Assembly: GCA_029204225.1 (NCBI GenBank) | Contig: CM055106.1 | Coordinates: forward strand, 43,251,003 to 43,315,002 | Source: Diphasiastrum complanatum | Lineage: Eukaryota; Streptophyta; Lycopodiopsida; Lycopodiales; Lycopodiaceae | DNA: 64,000 nt | Direction of reading: 5' to 3' | Part shown: piece by piece, positions 1 through 11,774 of the stretch | How positions within the stretch are numbered: the first letter of the stretch is position 1 | Layout of the letters: every line of letters begins with the position of its first letter | Translations under genes and position numbers: made by a program | The notes under the pieces: model-generated | Told to the model about the DNA's origin: nothing | Databases searched by the model: none | What the model saw: the letters and a program-made list of their open reading frames with translations, nothing else

Positions 1-781
1 TACCTCAACAGACAAGTCTCAGTTCTACCAACAAAGTGCACAATACTCAAATTCACAAAGGTTAAAGAAACTCGAAACTTGAACATGAACTCGAAACTCG
101 TAACATGAACACGAATTCACGAAATTGAGAAGCTTGAACATGAACTCGAACAATTCACGAGATTGAGAAGCTTGAACACGAAGTCGAACAAATAATTGTT
201 GTGAAACTGTTGCGAACAAACTTCTTGTTCAAACTTGAAGCTTGAAGCTCAAAATTTTCGCAAACTTGTCTCAAAAGAAGACTGTCGCGAAGCAGAAACT
301 GTCAGAGATACTATCACGAAAAAAATATTGTCGCAAATCTTTCGAGAACAGTCAAAACGAATGGATTCTGTTACAGAAGGAAAAAGGCCAAAGGACCTGT
401 CCTGTGATAATATAAATACATGTGCACTTATAGTAATAAGATAGACTCAAGCTCAGACTTAGATTCAGACTGAGTTATTTACGTATGCACTTGCGCACTT
501 ACGTACTCTTTGTAAGAGAGATACCACAAGGCAACAAGAAATGTATATCGATTCAGACTCAAAATTATAAAAATTTGTTTTCTGATCAAAGTTTCAGTCA
601 TTTATTTGATTATCTAGTTGTTTATCACATAGTCTCACATTCACGCATAATTCAATCAAAATAGAACTGCTCTATTAGTACATAGATCTGATTCAGGCAT
701 GATTAAAATGCTGATATTGGTGTGATTTGTTCAACCTCTAATTGTGTTCTCTGAGGAAGAATTCGCAAAACTTTTCCTACA
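1..781 (+). mobile_element. LTR-C, solo LTR cut by the window edge
   Basis: Same sequence as the complete copies at 23719-24660 and, inverted, 41681-42594 and 56046-56968. Complete copies begin TGTAG and end CTACA; here the first bases lie outside the window and the right end is at 781. A TATA box (TATAAATA, 411-418) suggests the LTR reads on the plus strand, opposite to the copia integrase it interrupts. The left part carries short direct repeats of the type GAAGCTTGAACATGAACTCGAA. No internal region accompanies it, so it is read as a solo LTR of an unidentified element. Confidence 0.6.
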
Positions 782-1530
782 GGAAGTTCTTGGGTCGACT
801 ACTTTGATGCTTGAATAGCTCTGCAGATAGCGAGCTGTTGAAACTGCTTCAGCCCAAAAATTCTTGGGGAGCTGAGCATTTGACGGCATTGATCATGCTG
901 CATTAAGTAATGTTCGGTTCTTCCTTTTGGCTACATTCTGCTGTGGTGTGTAGCTGGTGGTGAACTGATGATGAGTGTCTCATGATGATAAGTAGTCAGA
1001 CATTTCGTCTAACAAGAACTCTCCACCACTGTTTGTACGCAGGGTCTTGAATCTTTGACCAGTCTGTGTCTCAGCAAATTGCTTGAATTCTTTGAAACGG
1101 TTAAATGCCTCAGACTTGTTCTTAATGAACATAATACTGGTGAATCTTGAACAGTCATTGATAAAAGTGAATAAATATAGTGTTGAACCTCAGAGAGGGA
1201 ATACTGACAGGGCCACACAAATGACTATGTATCAATTCTAAAATGGACTTAGGTCTAGTGGCTTGTCCCCTTGGAAATCTCGATCTAGGTTGTTTGCCTA
1301 GTAGGCACATCTCATAGACATGTCAAATGTTAGTGGAGGCAACATTAATATTTAGATTCTTGATACTATTATGATGCATTTACAAGATAGATCTCATGTT
1401 TAAGTGTCTTAATTTTTGATGCCATAATTGAGCATTTGAAGTACTCACATTAAGTGCATATTCATGACTCAAAATGTACAAATTGCCTTCTCTATTTTCA
1501 GAGAGGACTTCTTTACAGTTCTTATCCCCT
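782..1530 (-). pseudogene. Ty1/copia integrase fragment (COPIA-A)
   Basis: Minus-strand translation gives the GAG-pre-integrase domain (motif LWHQKLRHLNMRSI, near 1380-1480) followed towards lower coordinates by an rve integrase core. Copia integrase would insert element cDNA into the genome. This copy is fragmented by frameshifts, has the 'RTNSGGEF' form of the second catalytic motif shared by all copies here, and is interrupted at its downstream side by LTR-C at 781. At 1530 it stops abruptly at a GT/CA-rich tract, so the 5' half of the element is missing. Confidence 0.8.
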
Positions 1531-1735
1531 GCGCGCACGCACACACACACCAACACATTCATATGTATGTATATATACAAACACCCACATATGTACACAT
1601 GTGGGGGTACATATGTGGGTGTGTGTATATATACATACATATCAATGTGTTGGTGTGTGGGTGTGGGTGTGGGTGTGGGCGTGGGCGTGGGCGTGGGCGT
1701 GTGTGTGTGCGTGTGTGTGTGCGTGTGCGTGTTTT
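1531..1735. repeat. GT/CA-rich minisatellite with inverted symmetry
   Basis: CACACA-type tract, then ATGTATATATACAAACACCCACATATGTACA, then the near reverse complement of that block, then a long GT/GGGCGTG run. The centre (ACATATGTACACATGTGGG, near 1585-1605) is self-complementary, so the tract could extrude a hairpin. Homologous tracts lie at 13990-14350, 27897-28130, 28651-28845, 51837-52025 and 52500-52780. Long open frames across it are low-complexity artefacts. Confidence 0.85.
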
Positions 1736-2860
1736 ATTTGATAAATGCCTGGAGGTCTATGCAAGATATTGATTGTGAAATATCTTTTTTAAAATTTCTA
1801 CGAGTAACAAGACAACACAAGGTGGGTGGACCCTTCATTCACAAGTTTCTATAATATTGGAGATGGCTCCATATTTCAAGAGATTTGATCTCATATTAGA
1901 TTGACCACAATCTTTCATTTATTCTAAGTGTCGATGGAAAAGTATCCAGAAAAATTCCAACTTTTTGGATGGTTGACATTTTGAAATATTAAAGTAACTA
2001 CATGTTGAACTTGAGTTGGAGCTTCTAGAATTTTGCTCTACATTTAGCAAGTAGAAATTTTTTTGTCTACAGACATACTATGAATCTGATTCTAAATCAA
2101 CTTTAATAGTCATTTTCACTCAATAGATAATGTTTCTTGTGTGCATTAAGAAACCTTTAAGCCTCTAATCAATCACTGCTTCAAAAAGGGTCTTGGTAGG
2201 AAAAGTCCACACCCAAGATTTCTCTCCTTGGATTTTAGCCTTACACATACCAAAATAACACCATACAACATCTATTGAGAGGTAAAGAAGCCATGCATTC
2301 TAACGATGAGCAATGACTGATTCGAAATGTGTTCAAGAACGATTGAGAACATAATTGCCAGTCCAAAGTTTACCTTAAGTATTATACCAATTTTTGAGTT
2401 GAAATCAATGTGCTGATGATGAAAGTTTTTACCGAATTCGGAAACATGATGATTAGACTAATTTTTTGATGAAAAACTCTAAGTTTTCAACAAAAATGTC
2501 AGCACCTCTCTTCCAACCTTCACCAGTCCTACTTAGCATTCCAAATATAATGGTTTTATTTAATGAGTTTGGCAAGAGTTAATTCCATTAGAATTTTTGC
2601 AATAAAGATTGTTTCTTCAAAATATTCATTTTAACCCTCGCCTACAAGCGGAATTTTGTTTTCAATTTGCCAAAAGAACCGTCACCTGAACTACCATATA
2701 TCTATTTGTGTAAAATCTATCTCCAGTCAGACGAGCAAAAGTTAGTTTTTCAGATTTGTCAGAAACAACCATTTAAGTGAGTTTTTTTTAAAATCCAAAA
2801 TAGTAAATGTGAACCCTCGCTAAGCGAACACTCTTACTCACTTTTACTTCAATCATGTCT
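1736..2860 (+). repeat. Repeat unit U2, non-coding
   Basis: About 1.1 kb of AT-rich DNA without a convincing reading frame, repeated at 28850-29960 (same strand) and inverted at 13150-13985 and 50735-51830. It contains recurrent GCGAGGGTT/AACCCTCGC motifs. I see no RNA gene or promoter in it. Confidence 0.75.
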
Positions 2861-3041
2861 TCCTCTACTGAAATTGATAGCTTTGCATCACCCAAATGCC
2901 GCATAAGCGTGATGTTCCTACTGAGACGAGCATCATGGCTTTGGCTAGCACTGAATTAGTGGTGGAATGGTTAACCCTTGTTGAGCCCTTGCTCAAGGCG
3001 ATGGGCATCCATTCACCACTGTATCCTCAAACAAAATCAGT

Positions 3042-3251
3042 ATGGAGTCTATAAGTATGGCTTTTGACACTTGGGATGAGGCGAAGGCGAAGTTTTATGT
3101 TAAGTACCATGGTGTAGTACAAAAGGTGCGCGTGATTTTGGTCGCCCTTGTTGTTGTAGGGGTAGTTTATGGCCCTAGGTCCAATCCATCTCATAAGGTG
3201 GCCCATAGTGTTATTAAGCCTTTCCTAGACACCCGTACGACTCAATTGTAG
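3042..3251 (+). pseudogene. Short ORF with weak FAR1-like N-terminal motif, degraded
   Basis: A 69-codon frame whose start (MAFDTWDEAKAKFYVKY) faintly resembles the FAR1/FHY3 DNA-binding domain opening (hydrophobic-F-x-S/T-x-EA-x-x-F-Y). The rest does not match that family. The frame recurs at 30151-30360 (+), 39648-39896 (-) and 50331-50525 (-), each copy with amino-acid changes. An upstream open stretch (MPHKRDVPTETSIMALATTE-type, near 30017 in the second copy) ends in a stop just before this frame, so a longer exon may have been broken by a frameshift. Family assignment is a guess; the opposite-strand frame is also open. Confidence 0.3.
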
Positions 3252-3378
3252 AGCAACGAATATGGCTACCTCATTGAAACCTGCATCTTGGATTATGTAA
3301 TCCAAGTCGCCGCCAATCTTTTGAACCACTTCCTTATGGTTGGCAACCTGTGCAGGAGAGGGTTGCATTTTTTTTCTT

Positions 3379-3381
<3 letters not shown>

Positions 3382-3467
<86 letters not shown>
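3382..3467. repeat. (GA)n microsatellite
   Basis: About 43 uninterrupted GA dinucleotides after a T-rich stretch. The homologous position in the second copy (30489-30508) has only a short interrupted GA tract, so the expansion post-dates or was lost after the duplication. Confidence 0.95.
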
Positions 3468-3470
<3 letters not shown>

Positions 3471-3599
3471 TTTTTTAAATCATATGTTTTCATGTATTCA
3501 CTTCAGTGCCACACTTCGTAATAAGAGTGTGGGTGAACTAATTTGAGTAATGTAACTACATTTCAATTACTATTTTCGATTCGTAAAATCAATTTTTTC

Positions 3600-4356
3600 C
3601 TTTCTACAAAGAAAATGGAGGCGCCTCCTTGTGTGGAATTTGCGCGCCTCCCATTTTTTTTATTATCAAAAGGTGCATGTAAAAACAATTTACCTTTTGT
3701 TACGTGTATCTTTTGATTGGAATGTGGATGTAAAAAAAATTATGAAAATAAAGGTTAAAAAGAAAGGAAAAGATATTTTAGTGTCGAGGAAGATCCGCAT
3801 CCTTGACTGTTCCATGGTACGAGGGACCTTCTGCCTTAGGCTACCATTCTTGGATGAAAGCCCTTCCTCAGCGAAACCTCGGATGCATATGGGGGACGTC
3901 CACCCCCGCCCTGTCAAGTAGAGATTCCATTTGAGAGGAGTGCATTTGAGTCCCCCCCAAGCTGTGAAGATGCGAATGCCAATAGTCCTTAGACAAACAA
4001 GAGTGGAAAGGCCTTGAAAAGATAATTTAGTGTCGAGGAAGATATTTGAGTGGAAAGGCCTTGAAAAGATATTTTAGCGTCTCCTCAACTGCGCCTCAAG
4101 CCCCAGATGATGATGATTCATCGAGAATTTTGTGTATTGTAGGGCCAGAAGATCTAGACGATTAGGTTGTCGAGTCTCAGTGGAGCAGCCTGGAGGAAAT
4201 TGCAGCGAGCGAGACCGAGCGAGGTGGTATAAATTAAGCTCTAACTCTCGACTAACATTATCAGTCAGGCTTTTCAAAGGATTATAGCATCTCAAGTCGA
4301 CGAGCCAATATCTGATCAATTTCTGTAGTATTGTTTATGAATCTGTTGAATCTTTC
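3600..4356 (+). promoter_or_regulatory. Upstream region of GRP copy 1
   Basis: Conserved upstream segment also found before GRP copies 2, 3 and 4. It contains a 47-bp-period direct duplication (units from 4001 and 4048, core GAGTGGAAAGGCCTTGAAAAGAT) and a TATA box further down. Small open frames on both strands here are conserved only because the whole segment is duplicated. Confidence 0.5.
4228..4236 (+). promoter_or_regulatory. TATA box of GRP copy 1
   Basis: TATAAATTA in the context GAGGTGG-TATAAATTA-AGC, identical in all four GRP copies. It lies about 130 bp before the first ATG, consistent with a roughly 100-nt 5' leader. Confidence 0.6.
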
Positions 4357-5171
4357 ATGACAATAGTTGTACGAATTGGCAAGATGGATAGAAATGAGGT
4401 AGCTAATAGAAAGTTATTGCTTTTCATCGCTGGTATATGGTTGCTTTGTGTGGAGTTAGTGCATGCCCGCGATAACACCTTTCAGCCCGTGCGGACGGTT
4501 CTACGTTACTCACAACCTAATGCTGCTGCAACAACGTCCGAGGCATCATCACATTTTACAGAAAAGAATGTTGCTGGTACAGATCACGGAGGTGGCAGCT
4601 CTGATAATTCCAAATACTACGCCGACAGCCAAAGTCGAAGTCCAGATCATGGATTAAATTCAATCGATCGAAAGAAATTTGGAATTGGACTTGACCTTGG
4701 TCATGAGAATAACAATATTGGATTGGGTCTCGGAAATGGCATCGGAGTGGGTCTAGAAAACGGTGCCGGCACAGAAATTGGAACTCGAATAGGCGTTCGC
4801 ATACTCAATGGAGCTACAAGTGCTCATGATAGAGGTTCTGGCTCTGGTCAAGATCTGGGAGCTGGAAATGCAAACGGTAGTGGTTCTGATTTAGGTGGCG
4901 AAGGTGCTGTTGGGCAAGGCGGTGGAGCTGGAGGTGAAATATATTGGTAGTGGTGCTACAGGTGGTTCTAAAGGTGGCAGTGGTCAAGGAAATAGAGCAG
5001 GAGGCGGTGGCTCAGGGGGAAACGAAGATGGAAATACTGTTACTGGAAAAGGAGACCGGTAATGGTAGTGGTAGCGGAAAAGGAAATGAAAATTCTGCCC
5101 CTGGAAAAGAAGAAGGTGCGGGACATGGTGCTGGCAAAGGTAGCAGGAGAGGAAAAGAAAATGGAAATTAA
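4357..5171 (+). pseudogene. GRP copy 1: secreted glycine-rich protein, frameshifted
   Basis: Starts like the intact copy at 31421: two possible starts (4357 and 4384). The second gives a better signal peptide: charged MDRNEVANRK, then LLLFIAGIWLLCVELVHA with likely cleavage before RDN. The frame runs through a Ser/Asn/His-rich part into the glycine-rich domain, then a one-base insertion near 4936-4940 (GGTGAAATATATTGG against GGTGGACATATTGG in copy 2) causes a stop at 4950. A second extra base near 5055-5060 (GACCGG against GACGG) shifts the frame again. The glycine-rich C-terminus can still be read in another frame to 5171. Probably a pseudogene, or at best a 188-197 aa truncated secreted protein. 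Confidence 0.75.
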
Positions 5172-5996
5172 TATTGCTCCCAGAAATGGACAGTGATTGG
5201 GTGGTGAATCAACTACATTTCACCTCTAATTCTCAGCCTGTCGCTGTGTGTGAGATTTTTTATTAAGTACACAATGATAGTTACTAGCTGCATCTACTAG
5301 CGGTCAAGAGACTGCTATAGTATTGATGTGAATAGAGATGGCAATGAGCCGACAAGGAATTAAACCAAGAATTGTAACGTAAAATTAAGTCGAAATAGGT
5401 ACTGTACACCCTTGAAAAACTTAAACGACAATGATGTGGTTGGATTTATGTCAAACTTTATCAGAGTAATTTTCTTCCTCCTTAGCAAACTGAAATATCT
5501 AGAGCTGCAACCATCGTCAACCCTTCAATAAAGCATATGAATATGTGATATTTTAAGTATCTATCCATATGTTTTTCTTTAAAACAACATCAAAATATGA
5601 ATCTCTTTCCGCACAATATGTTCTGATCATTGGTGACATGCATGCAATATGTTCTGATCATTGGTGACATGCATGCAATATTTGTATTTTCTTGCATTGA
5701 TACGTTGAAAATTTGTGCTAACAATCATCAACATTGTTGCTCATATCTTAATATGGGAATCCATTTCCTAAAATTCATGAACACTAGCATAATACCTTTT
5801 TTACAATAGCTTATTGCAAAGGAAGAACATTTGAAAGTTCACATATTAGATAAAACAACGCTTGTCCATGGTGATAATTGCGATGTGTATAATTTTTTTT
5901 CTCCCTATATTGTAGAACGCAAGTAATAAAATCAATCTCCAAATAAAAAACTTGTAATTTGCTTTTAGACACTGTTCCCATTATAAAAAGGTGGAA
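5172..5996 (+). repeat. GRP 3' flank, no gene seen
   Basis: AT-rich segment following GRP, repeated at 32234-33066 and inverted at 12080-12846. It includes a perfect 31-bp tandem duplication at 5614-5675 (unit begins CAATATGTTCTGATCATTGG). A polyadenylation region for GRP presumably lies near the start, but no unambiguous signal was located. Confidence 0.6.
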
Positions 5997-6293
5997 TTAA
6001 AACATCTCACCATAAACTAAGCTATTGACAACATGCATGCTTTTGTCTCTAGCATAAGCATTAATTAGATACTTAAAATAAGTATGAATTTGTGCATGCA
6101 ATAAATTGATGTTGTTTAACATCAATGATGCACTTGTCCATTTCTTTATCAAAAGAACACATGGAATGGAGATCGCATTTGACAATGCAACTCCTATATT
6201 CTTCATTACAATCGATGAGAGACACATTGAAACGTTGATTGATTTTTCTCTTATACGTCCTTTCCAATGCACACGAGTGGAATCAAGCTTCAA
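5997..6293 (-). CDS. Hypothetical 98-aa ORF, copy 1
   Basis: Open from MKLDSTRVHWKGRIREKSIN to GEMF. The same frame is open, with the same length, at 11775-12071 (+) and 33067-33363 (-). I recognise no family, signal peptide or membrane segment. Most differences between copies change the amino acid, which argues against strong purifying selection. It is convergent with GRP, starting about 1.1 kb after the GRP stop. A transcript would be needed to regard it as a gene; chance openness in a recently duplicated segment is equally possible. Confidence 0.25.
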   Translation of the reverse strand: MKLDSTRVHWKGRIREKSINVSMCLSSIVMKNIGVALSNAISIPCVLLIKKWTSASLMLNNINLLHAQIHTYFKYLINAYARDKSMHVVNSLVYGEMF

Positions 6294-6442
6294 ACCTTAA
6301 AGTTAATAAAAGGATATGATTTGTGATTATTGAGATATTTTTCATAACCGATATTAACAAACCACACAATCTCTAAGATCTTATTGGTATTGAAACTCAA
6401 AGGTAAATGCACTACATAGAGAGCTTATGTCATGCAAGAGAG

Positions 6443-6942
6443 TGTTGGATTTACTCCTACTACTAAATCCCATTTTAGTCTACGTCCATTCATGTTGCAT
6501 ATTTACTAACGTTGTCACGCAGTCTGCATATTTACATGCAAATTCGCACAGGCGAAGAAAAGGCGAACAAATCACGACACTGTGTTCTTACACAGGTTAT
6601 GGTGACAGGCGAAAAGGGGACACTATCTTATAGAATGCCAAAGGTGTCCTAAAAGCAAAGGCACCCTGTAAATCTAATCCTAAGGCTGTTCATAAGAAGT
6701 GACGCACTTTTCGCATCAGCACCAACGTTCACTTCAGTACTGACTGACGTCGCACCCTTTTCACGCTCACCCCATGCAATTGCGCTAACAGATTGGACAA
6801 GAATGCAGCCACCCACGATCTCTTTCAGACAGCACATCCACTCTGTACTTTCACATTTGCACACCTATAATATCATGTATATATATATTGGATACCATCT
6901 GGGTATTCGAGTGGATGAGGTTGATGAAACCAAGAAGAAGAC
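6443..6942 (+). mobile_element. LTR-D, solo copy
   Basis: Begins TGTTGGATTTACTCC and matches the LTRs at 9956-10465, 11130-11625, 33513-34010 and 34572-34979. The orientation is set by the copy at 10465, where the start directly follows a purine-rich tract after RNase H. No internal region follows here; the sequence changes to a copia RNase H flank on the other strand. Confidence 0.65.
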
Positions 6943-7164
6943 TTAAAACTTGTGGTGAGGTCAAAAAGTCAAATTCTTCCCCAAGTAGGCCAACCATAAA
7001 ATAGTCTCAGGTCCCTTTATGGATTCAATGTGACGGGACAAAGAATCTTCATTTTAACACAACCTTCATGATGAAGGTTGCATAAATTGAACAATCTTAT
7101 GTGCAAAGGCTTGTTCAAATAATAATAATAATAAATCTCAAATTTGAATTTCACATTGGACAAG
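6943..7164 (-). repeat. Flank downstream of COPIA-A RNase H
   Basis: Contains a TTATTATTATT run and an inverted AACCTTCAT/ATGAAGGTT stem (near 7059-7082). It is a shorter version of the segments that follow RNase H at 15055-15940, 18754-19670, 20481-21342 and 59346-60240. Confidence 0.6.
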
Positions 7165-7430
7165 GGGCCCTTCTCAACACTTTAGTCAAGATATCCGCCA
7201 ACATACTGTCAGTTGGACAGTAACTTCATTCGACAACCTTGTTCAGAACTTTCTCTCTAAGAAAATGAAATTGAACTTCGATGTGCTTAGTTCTGGAGTG
7301 AGGTTGTGGGTTCAGAGATAGAGCAATACAGCTTTGATTGTCGCAATAGAGTATAGTTGGACTATATTGAGGGATCATAGACCCCGAAGCAATCTTCTAA
7401 GCTAGATGATTTCCTTTACTACAGAGGTTG
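7165..7430 (-). pseudogene. Copia RNase H C-terminal fragment (COPIA-A)
   Basis: Minus-strand reading matches the COPIA-A RNase H end at 18473-18753 (motifs SVVKEII, CDxQSCIAL, ADILTKG) but with several frameshifts and stops. RNase H would degrade the RNA strand during reverse transcription. It is cut at 7430/7431 by LTR-B at the same place as the other copies. Confidence 0.7.
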
Positions 7431-8343
<913 letters not shown>

Positions 8344-9120
8344 AAGTATGTTGTTTCATAAATGTAAATGCCAAAGTTGGCCTAGATGGAACTCGAGCCA
8401 TATGGATTTATCATATCTAGTTGGTAGAATACAACTTGCATATAGATTGCATATAGTGAAATGGACACATGCATGATGATTTGTACAATTCTAGTTAGAA
8501 ATAGGACACTTGGTAAAAGTAGGTAGAGATACATGCATGAGATGTGACAAATGTTACTTAGACTCTAGTTTTCACTTTAGATGTAATTGAAAGGTGGATG
8601 GATGTCGTTCTACCTCGAGCTACCTCAAACTCCATAAATATGTGTAGCTATTCTCATAATTTTTGTTGAAGAACCAAAGCTTTGTAGCTATTCAATGCCA
8701 TTTTGGATCTATATCAAATTTTGCTTGAATATCTCTCTCTCTCTCTCTTTCTCTCTCTAACTCGTGTTGAGACTAATGCTCATACACTAAATTCTTGTAC
8801 TTTTACTCCCTCGAAAGTAAAGCTATCATTCTCTGATTCTTAGCATGCTAGATTGTTGTTAAGCCATTAGATTATGTACTAGTATTGCCCTACAGTAATC
8901 CGAAGAGAGAGAGAGGTGTGCAACAGTTGCCTTTAAGAAATGCGAAGCTATGAGGCTCTGGCTGTGTGGAGGTGCTCCGAGGTAGGCACTAAAGAATGAA
9001 CGAGGCTCCGAAAATCCTGAATAGTGCAAAATGTGTGACAATGGCCCTTTAGATATGCAGTGCCTTGCCTTTGAAAATAGCGAGTTGCCCTTAGGAAATG
9101 CGAAGATGGCGGTTTATAGT
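8344..9120. repeat. Unclassified repeat, then a stretch without a recognised feature
   Basis: 8344-8870 is repeated in inverted orientation at about 49560-50215 (shared CT tract near 8732-8757 and the ATGCCATTTTGGATCTATATC block). 8871-9120 has no second copy that I can see and no credible ORF. Confidence 0.5.
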
Positions 9121-9129
9121 CAGCCGCTA

Positions 9130-9840
9130 AAACTGCCATTGAAATTGGACTCTCTCACAAAGCTAGGAACTCGAGTTGGACCCTTTTTATAGTAGAGAGG
9201 AGGACCCTGGCCTCTGAATCCTATTGGTCCAGTCTTCCCTCTCTTTTTATTCAAATTTGAAAAAGTGTGGGAACCATCCAAATTGGAGGGAGACACAACT
9301 TTATTCACTTAACTTGACATTTAGGCCCTGCGACATTAAAAGTCTCGCAAAAAGGCCTAAACTCCTTTTATTGACTTTTAACTAATCAACCAAATAGCTA
9401 TGTGATCATCGGGTTGGACTTACACAAGCAGGGTGCCAAATCCTCTCACTTATTAACTAGGGTTAGGGTTGCCTTGGGATCTGCAAACCCTCCAACAGTT
9501 AGATGCTTCAAAAGAAAACACTAATGATACTCAGAAGGCTCAAAGGTGTTCAATTGCATCAAACTTAGTCTTGATCGTCAGTTTCTTGTGCAGGATGCTC
9601 AAAACAATGGATTCAAAATCAAGCAACATTGAATCAAATCAAAAAGTGCTCACTCGGATTTTGGACCTCTCCCTACCCTCTTTAAGAACTTATAACTCTT
9701 GATAGACACATTAGATTGATTTGGTATCAATTTCTATGGAAAGTACTCTTCATACTTTCCATCAAGCTATAACACCACTATCTTTGGACCAACTAGCAAG
9801 GAAATAGAAGGGACTGAAAATCATTGATTTTCACACATTT
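9130..9840 (-). mobile_element. Gypsy LTR fragment
   Basis: Closely matches 48610-49290, part of the 5' LTR of the gypsy element at 44.4-49.3 kb, and reads on the minus strand. It retains the TATA box (TATAAAAAGG on the minus strand, 9191-9182). Both LTR ends and all internal sequence are missing. Confidence 0.65.
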
Positions 9841-9955
9841 GATAAAATGTGAAGAGAGGGGAGGAGATGAGCGCATCACCATTGCACAAGAGAGAGAGGC
9901 GTTGATTTTTCATCTTTTAGGATTTTTTTAAGTTTTCTTAGATTTGAGATGAATA

Positions 9956-10465
9956 TGTCGTCTTCTTCTTGGTTTCATCAACCTCATCCACTCAAATACT
10001 CAGATGGTATCCAATATATATATACATGATATTACAGGTGTGTAGATGTGAAAGTACAGAGTGGATGTGCTGTCTGAAAGAGATCGTGGGTGGCTGCAGT
10101 TGTTGTCCAATCTGTTAGCGCAATTGCATGGGGTGAGTGTGAAAAGGGTGCGACGTCAATCAATATTGAAGTGAACGTTGGTGATGATGCGAAAAGTGCG
10201 TCACTTCTTATGAACAGCCTTAGGATTAGATTTACAGGGTGACTTTGCTTTTAGAGCACCTTTGGCATTCTGTAAGATAGTGTCCCCTTTTCACGTGTCA
10301 CCATAACCTGTGTAAGAACACAGTGTCGCGATTCGTTCGCCTTTTATTCGTCTGTGCGAATTTGTGTGTAAATATGCAGACTGCGTGACAACGTTATTAA
10401 ATATGCAGCATGAATGGAGACAAATTAAAATGGGATTTAGGAGAGTAGAAGGAGTAAATCCAACA
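9956..10465 (-). mobile_element. LTR-D, 3' LTR of a COPIA-D remnant
   Basis: On the minus strand, a purine tract (AATTAAGGGGGG) directly precedes TGTTGGATTTACTCC, the classic polypurine tract/LTR junction. The LTR ends near 9956 with GACGACA. Its mate is 11130-11625; the ~0.66 kb between them is RNase H. Confidence 0.7.
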
Positions 10466-10475
10466 CCCCCCTTAA
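10466..10475 (-). other. Polypurine tract of COPIA-D
   Basis: Minus strand TTAAGGGGGG directly upstream of the LTR-D start. It would prime plus-strand DNA synthesis in reverse transcription. The equivalent site at 34562-34571 (GATCCGGG) has lost the purine run. Confidence 0.65.
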
Positions 10476-11129
10476 TTTGGATCCGTGAATGCCTTGATCT
10501 TCAGATTGAGCAACGCACAAAATCTGTTGTGTGCATTAACGCTGAGTGCTTTCGTGAAAATGTCTGCAACCATGTACTGCATTCTGTAGTACGTTAAGCT
10601 TACCACTCTGTCAAGAACCTTGCCCCTGATGTAGTGATATCTTATCTCAATGTGCTTACTCCTAGAATGAAATCTAGGGTTGGCCGATAAGGCAATAGCA
10701 CTTTGGTTATCACAAAATAAAATTGTAGGGCTGTATTGATACAGCTTGATGTCTGACATCAAATTTCTCAACCAAAATGCTTCCTTGATATATTCTGCTT
10801 CAGTAGAAGAAAGTGCGATAGATATTTTCTTACGACTATTCCGCAAATTGGGATCGCCGTTGAGGAAGAAAGTAAATCTAGATGTGGACTTACGATTTTC
10901 TGCATCTCCTCCCCAGCTTGCATCAGAATAACTACTGAGCTGATGAAGATTGTCGTTGCTAACATCTCCATCACAGATGCACTGGTCCATGGTAGCTCAA
11001 AAATATCTCTTGACTCAAATAAGAGCCTTCCAACGGGTAATTCCAGGATTAGCCATGTATTGGATGAGTGAGGTAACATCAAAAGAGATATCTGTTCTTG
11101 TACAGAACATTGTGTACATGAGAGATTCT
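10472..11129 (-). pseudogene. Ty1/copia RT end and RNase H (COPIA-D)
   Basis: The 172-codon open frame 10990-10472 reads as copia RNase H: SYSDASWGGD, RKSTSRFTFFL, ALSSTEAEYI, LFCDNQSAIAL, HSRSKHIEIRYHYIR, VADIFTKAL. Upstream to 11129 the end of the RT domain is visible with an in-frame stop. Compared with the copy at 34 kb, a few codons after EAEY (AASQSI) are deleted. Gag, protease, integrase and most of RT are absent, and the fragment sits directly between two LTR-D copies. It cannot move on its own. Confidence 0.85.
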
Positions 11130-11625
11130 TGGTTTCATCAACCTCATCCACTCGAATACTCAGATGGTATCCAATATATATATACATGATATTACAGGTG
11201 TGCAGATGCGAAAGTACAGAGTGGATGTATTGTCTGTAAGAGATCGTGGGTGGCTGCAGTCATTGTCCAATCTGTTAGCGCAATTGCATGGGGTAAGCTT
11301 GAAAAGGGTGCGACGTCAGTCAGTACTGAAGTGGACGTTGGTGATGATGCAAAAAGTGCGTCACTTTTTATGAACAGCCTTAGGATTGGATGTACAAGGT
11401 GCCTTTGCTTTTAAAGCACCATTGGCATTCTGTAAGATAGTGTCCCCTTTTCGCATGTCACCATAACCTGTGTAAAAACATACTGTCATGATTTGTTCGC
11501 CTTTTCTTCGTTTGTGCGAATTTGCGTGTAAATATGCAGATTGCGTGACAACATTTGTAAATATGCAACATGAATGGAGGCAGACTAAACTGGGATTTAG
11601 GAGAGTAGAAGGAGTAAATCCAACA
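11130..11625 (-). mobile_element. LTR-D, 5' LTR of the same COPIA-D remnant
   Basis: Same sequence as 9956-10465. On the minus strand it starts at 11625 (TGTTGGATTTACTCC) and ends near 11130, where RT sequence follows directly with no primer-binding site. The internal deletion therefore reaches the LTR edge. No convincing target-site duplication was found (CTCTC at one side, GAATA at the other). Confidence 0.65.
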
Positions 11626-11774
11626 CTCTCTTGCATGACACAATCTCTCTATGTAGTGCATTTACCTTTGAGTTTCAATACCAATAAGATCTTAGAGATT
11701 GTGTGGTTTGTTAATATCGGTTATGAAGAATATCTCAATAATCACAAATCATATCCTTTTATTAACTTTAAGGT

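Noticed and set aside
1380-1854. Long open frames across the GT/CA tracts (Cys-Val-Thr-His-Tyr rich), here and at 13.9-14.5, 27.8-28.9 and 51.7-52.8 kb
   Set aside because: They are translations of low-complexity repeats, open in several frames on both strands, with no domain or plausible start.
3293-3546. (Arg-Glu)n and (Leu-Ser)n frames over GA/CT microsatellites, also at 7491-7724 and 35554-35736
   Set aside because: Artefacts of dinucleotide repeats, which cannot contain stops.
4074-4319. Antisense ORF across the GRP promoter, conserved at 31135, 39067 and 62063
   Set aside because: It overlaps the TATA region of GRP, resembles no family, and is conserved only because the promoter block is duplicated. 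A divergent transcript cannot be excluded.
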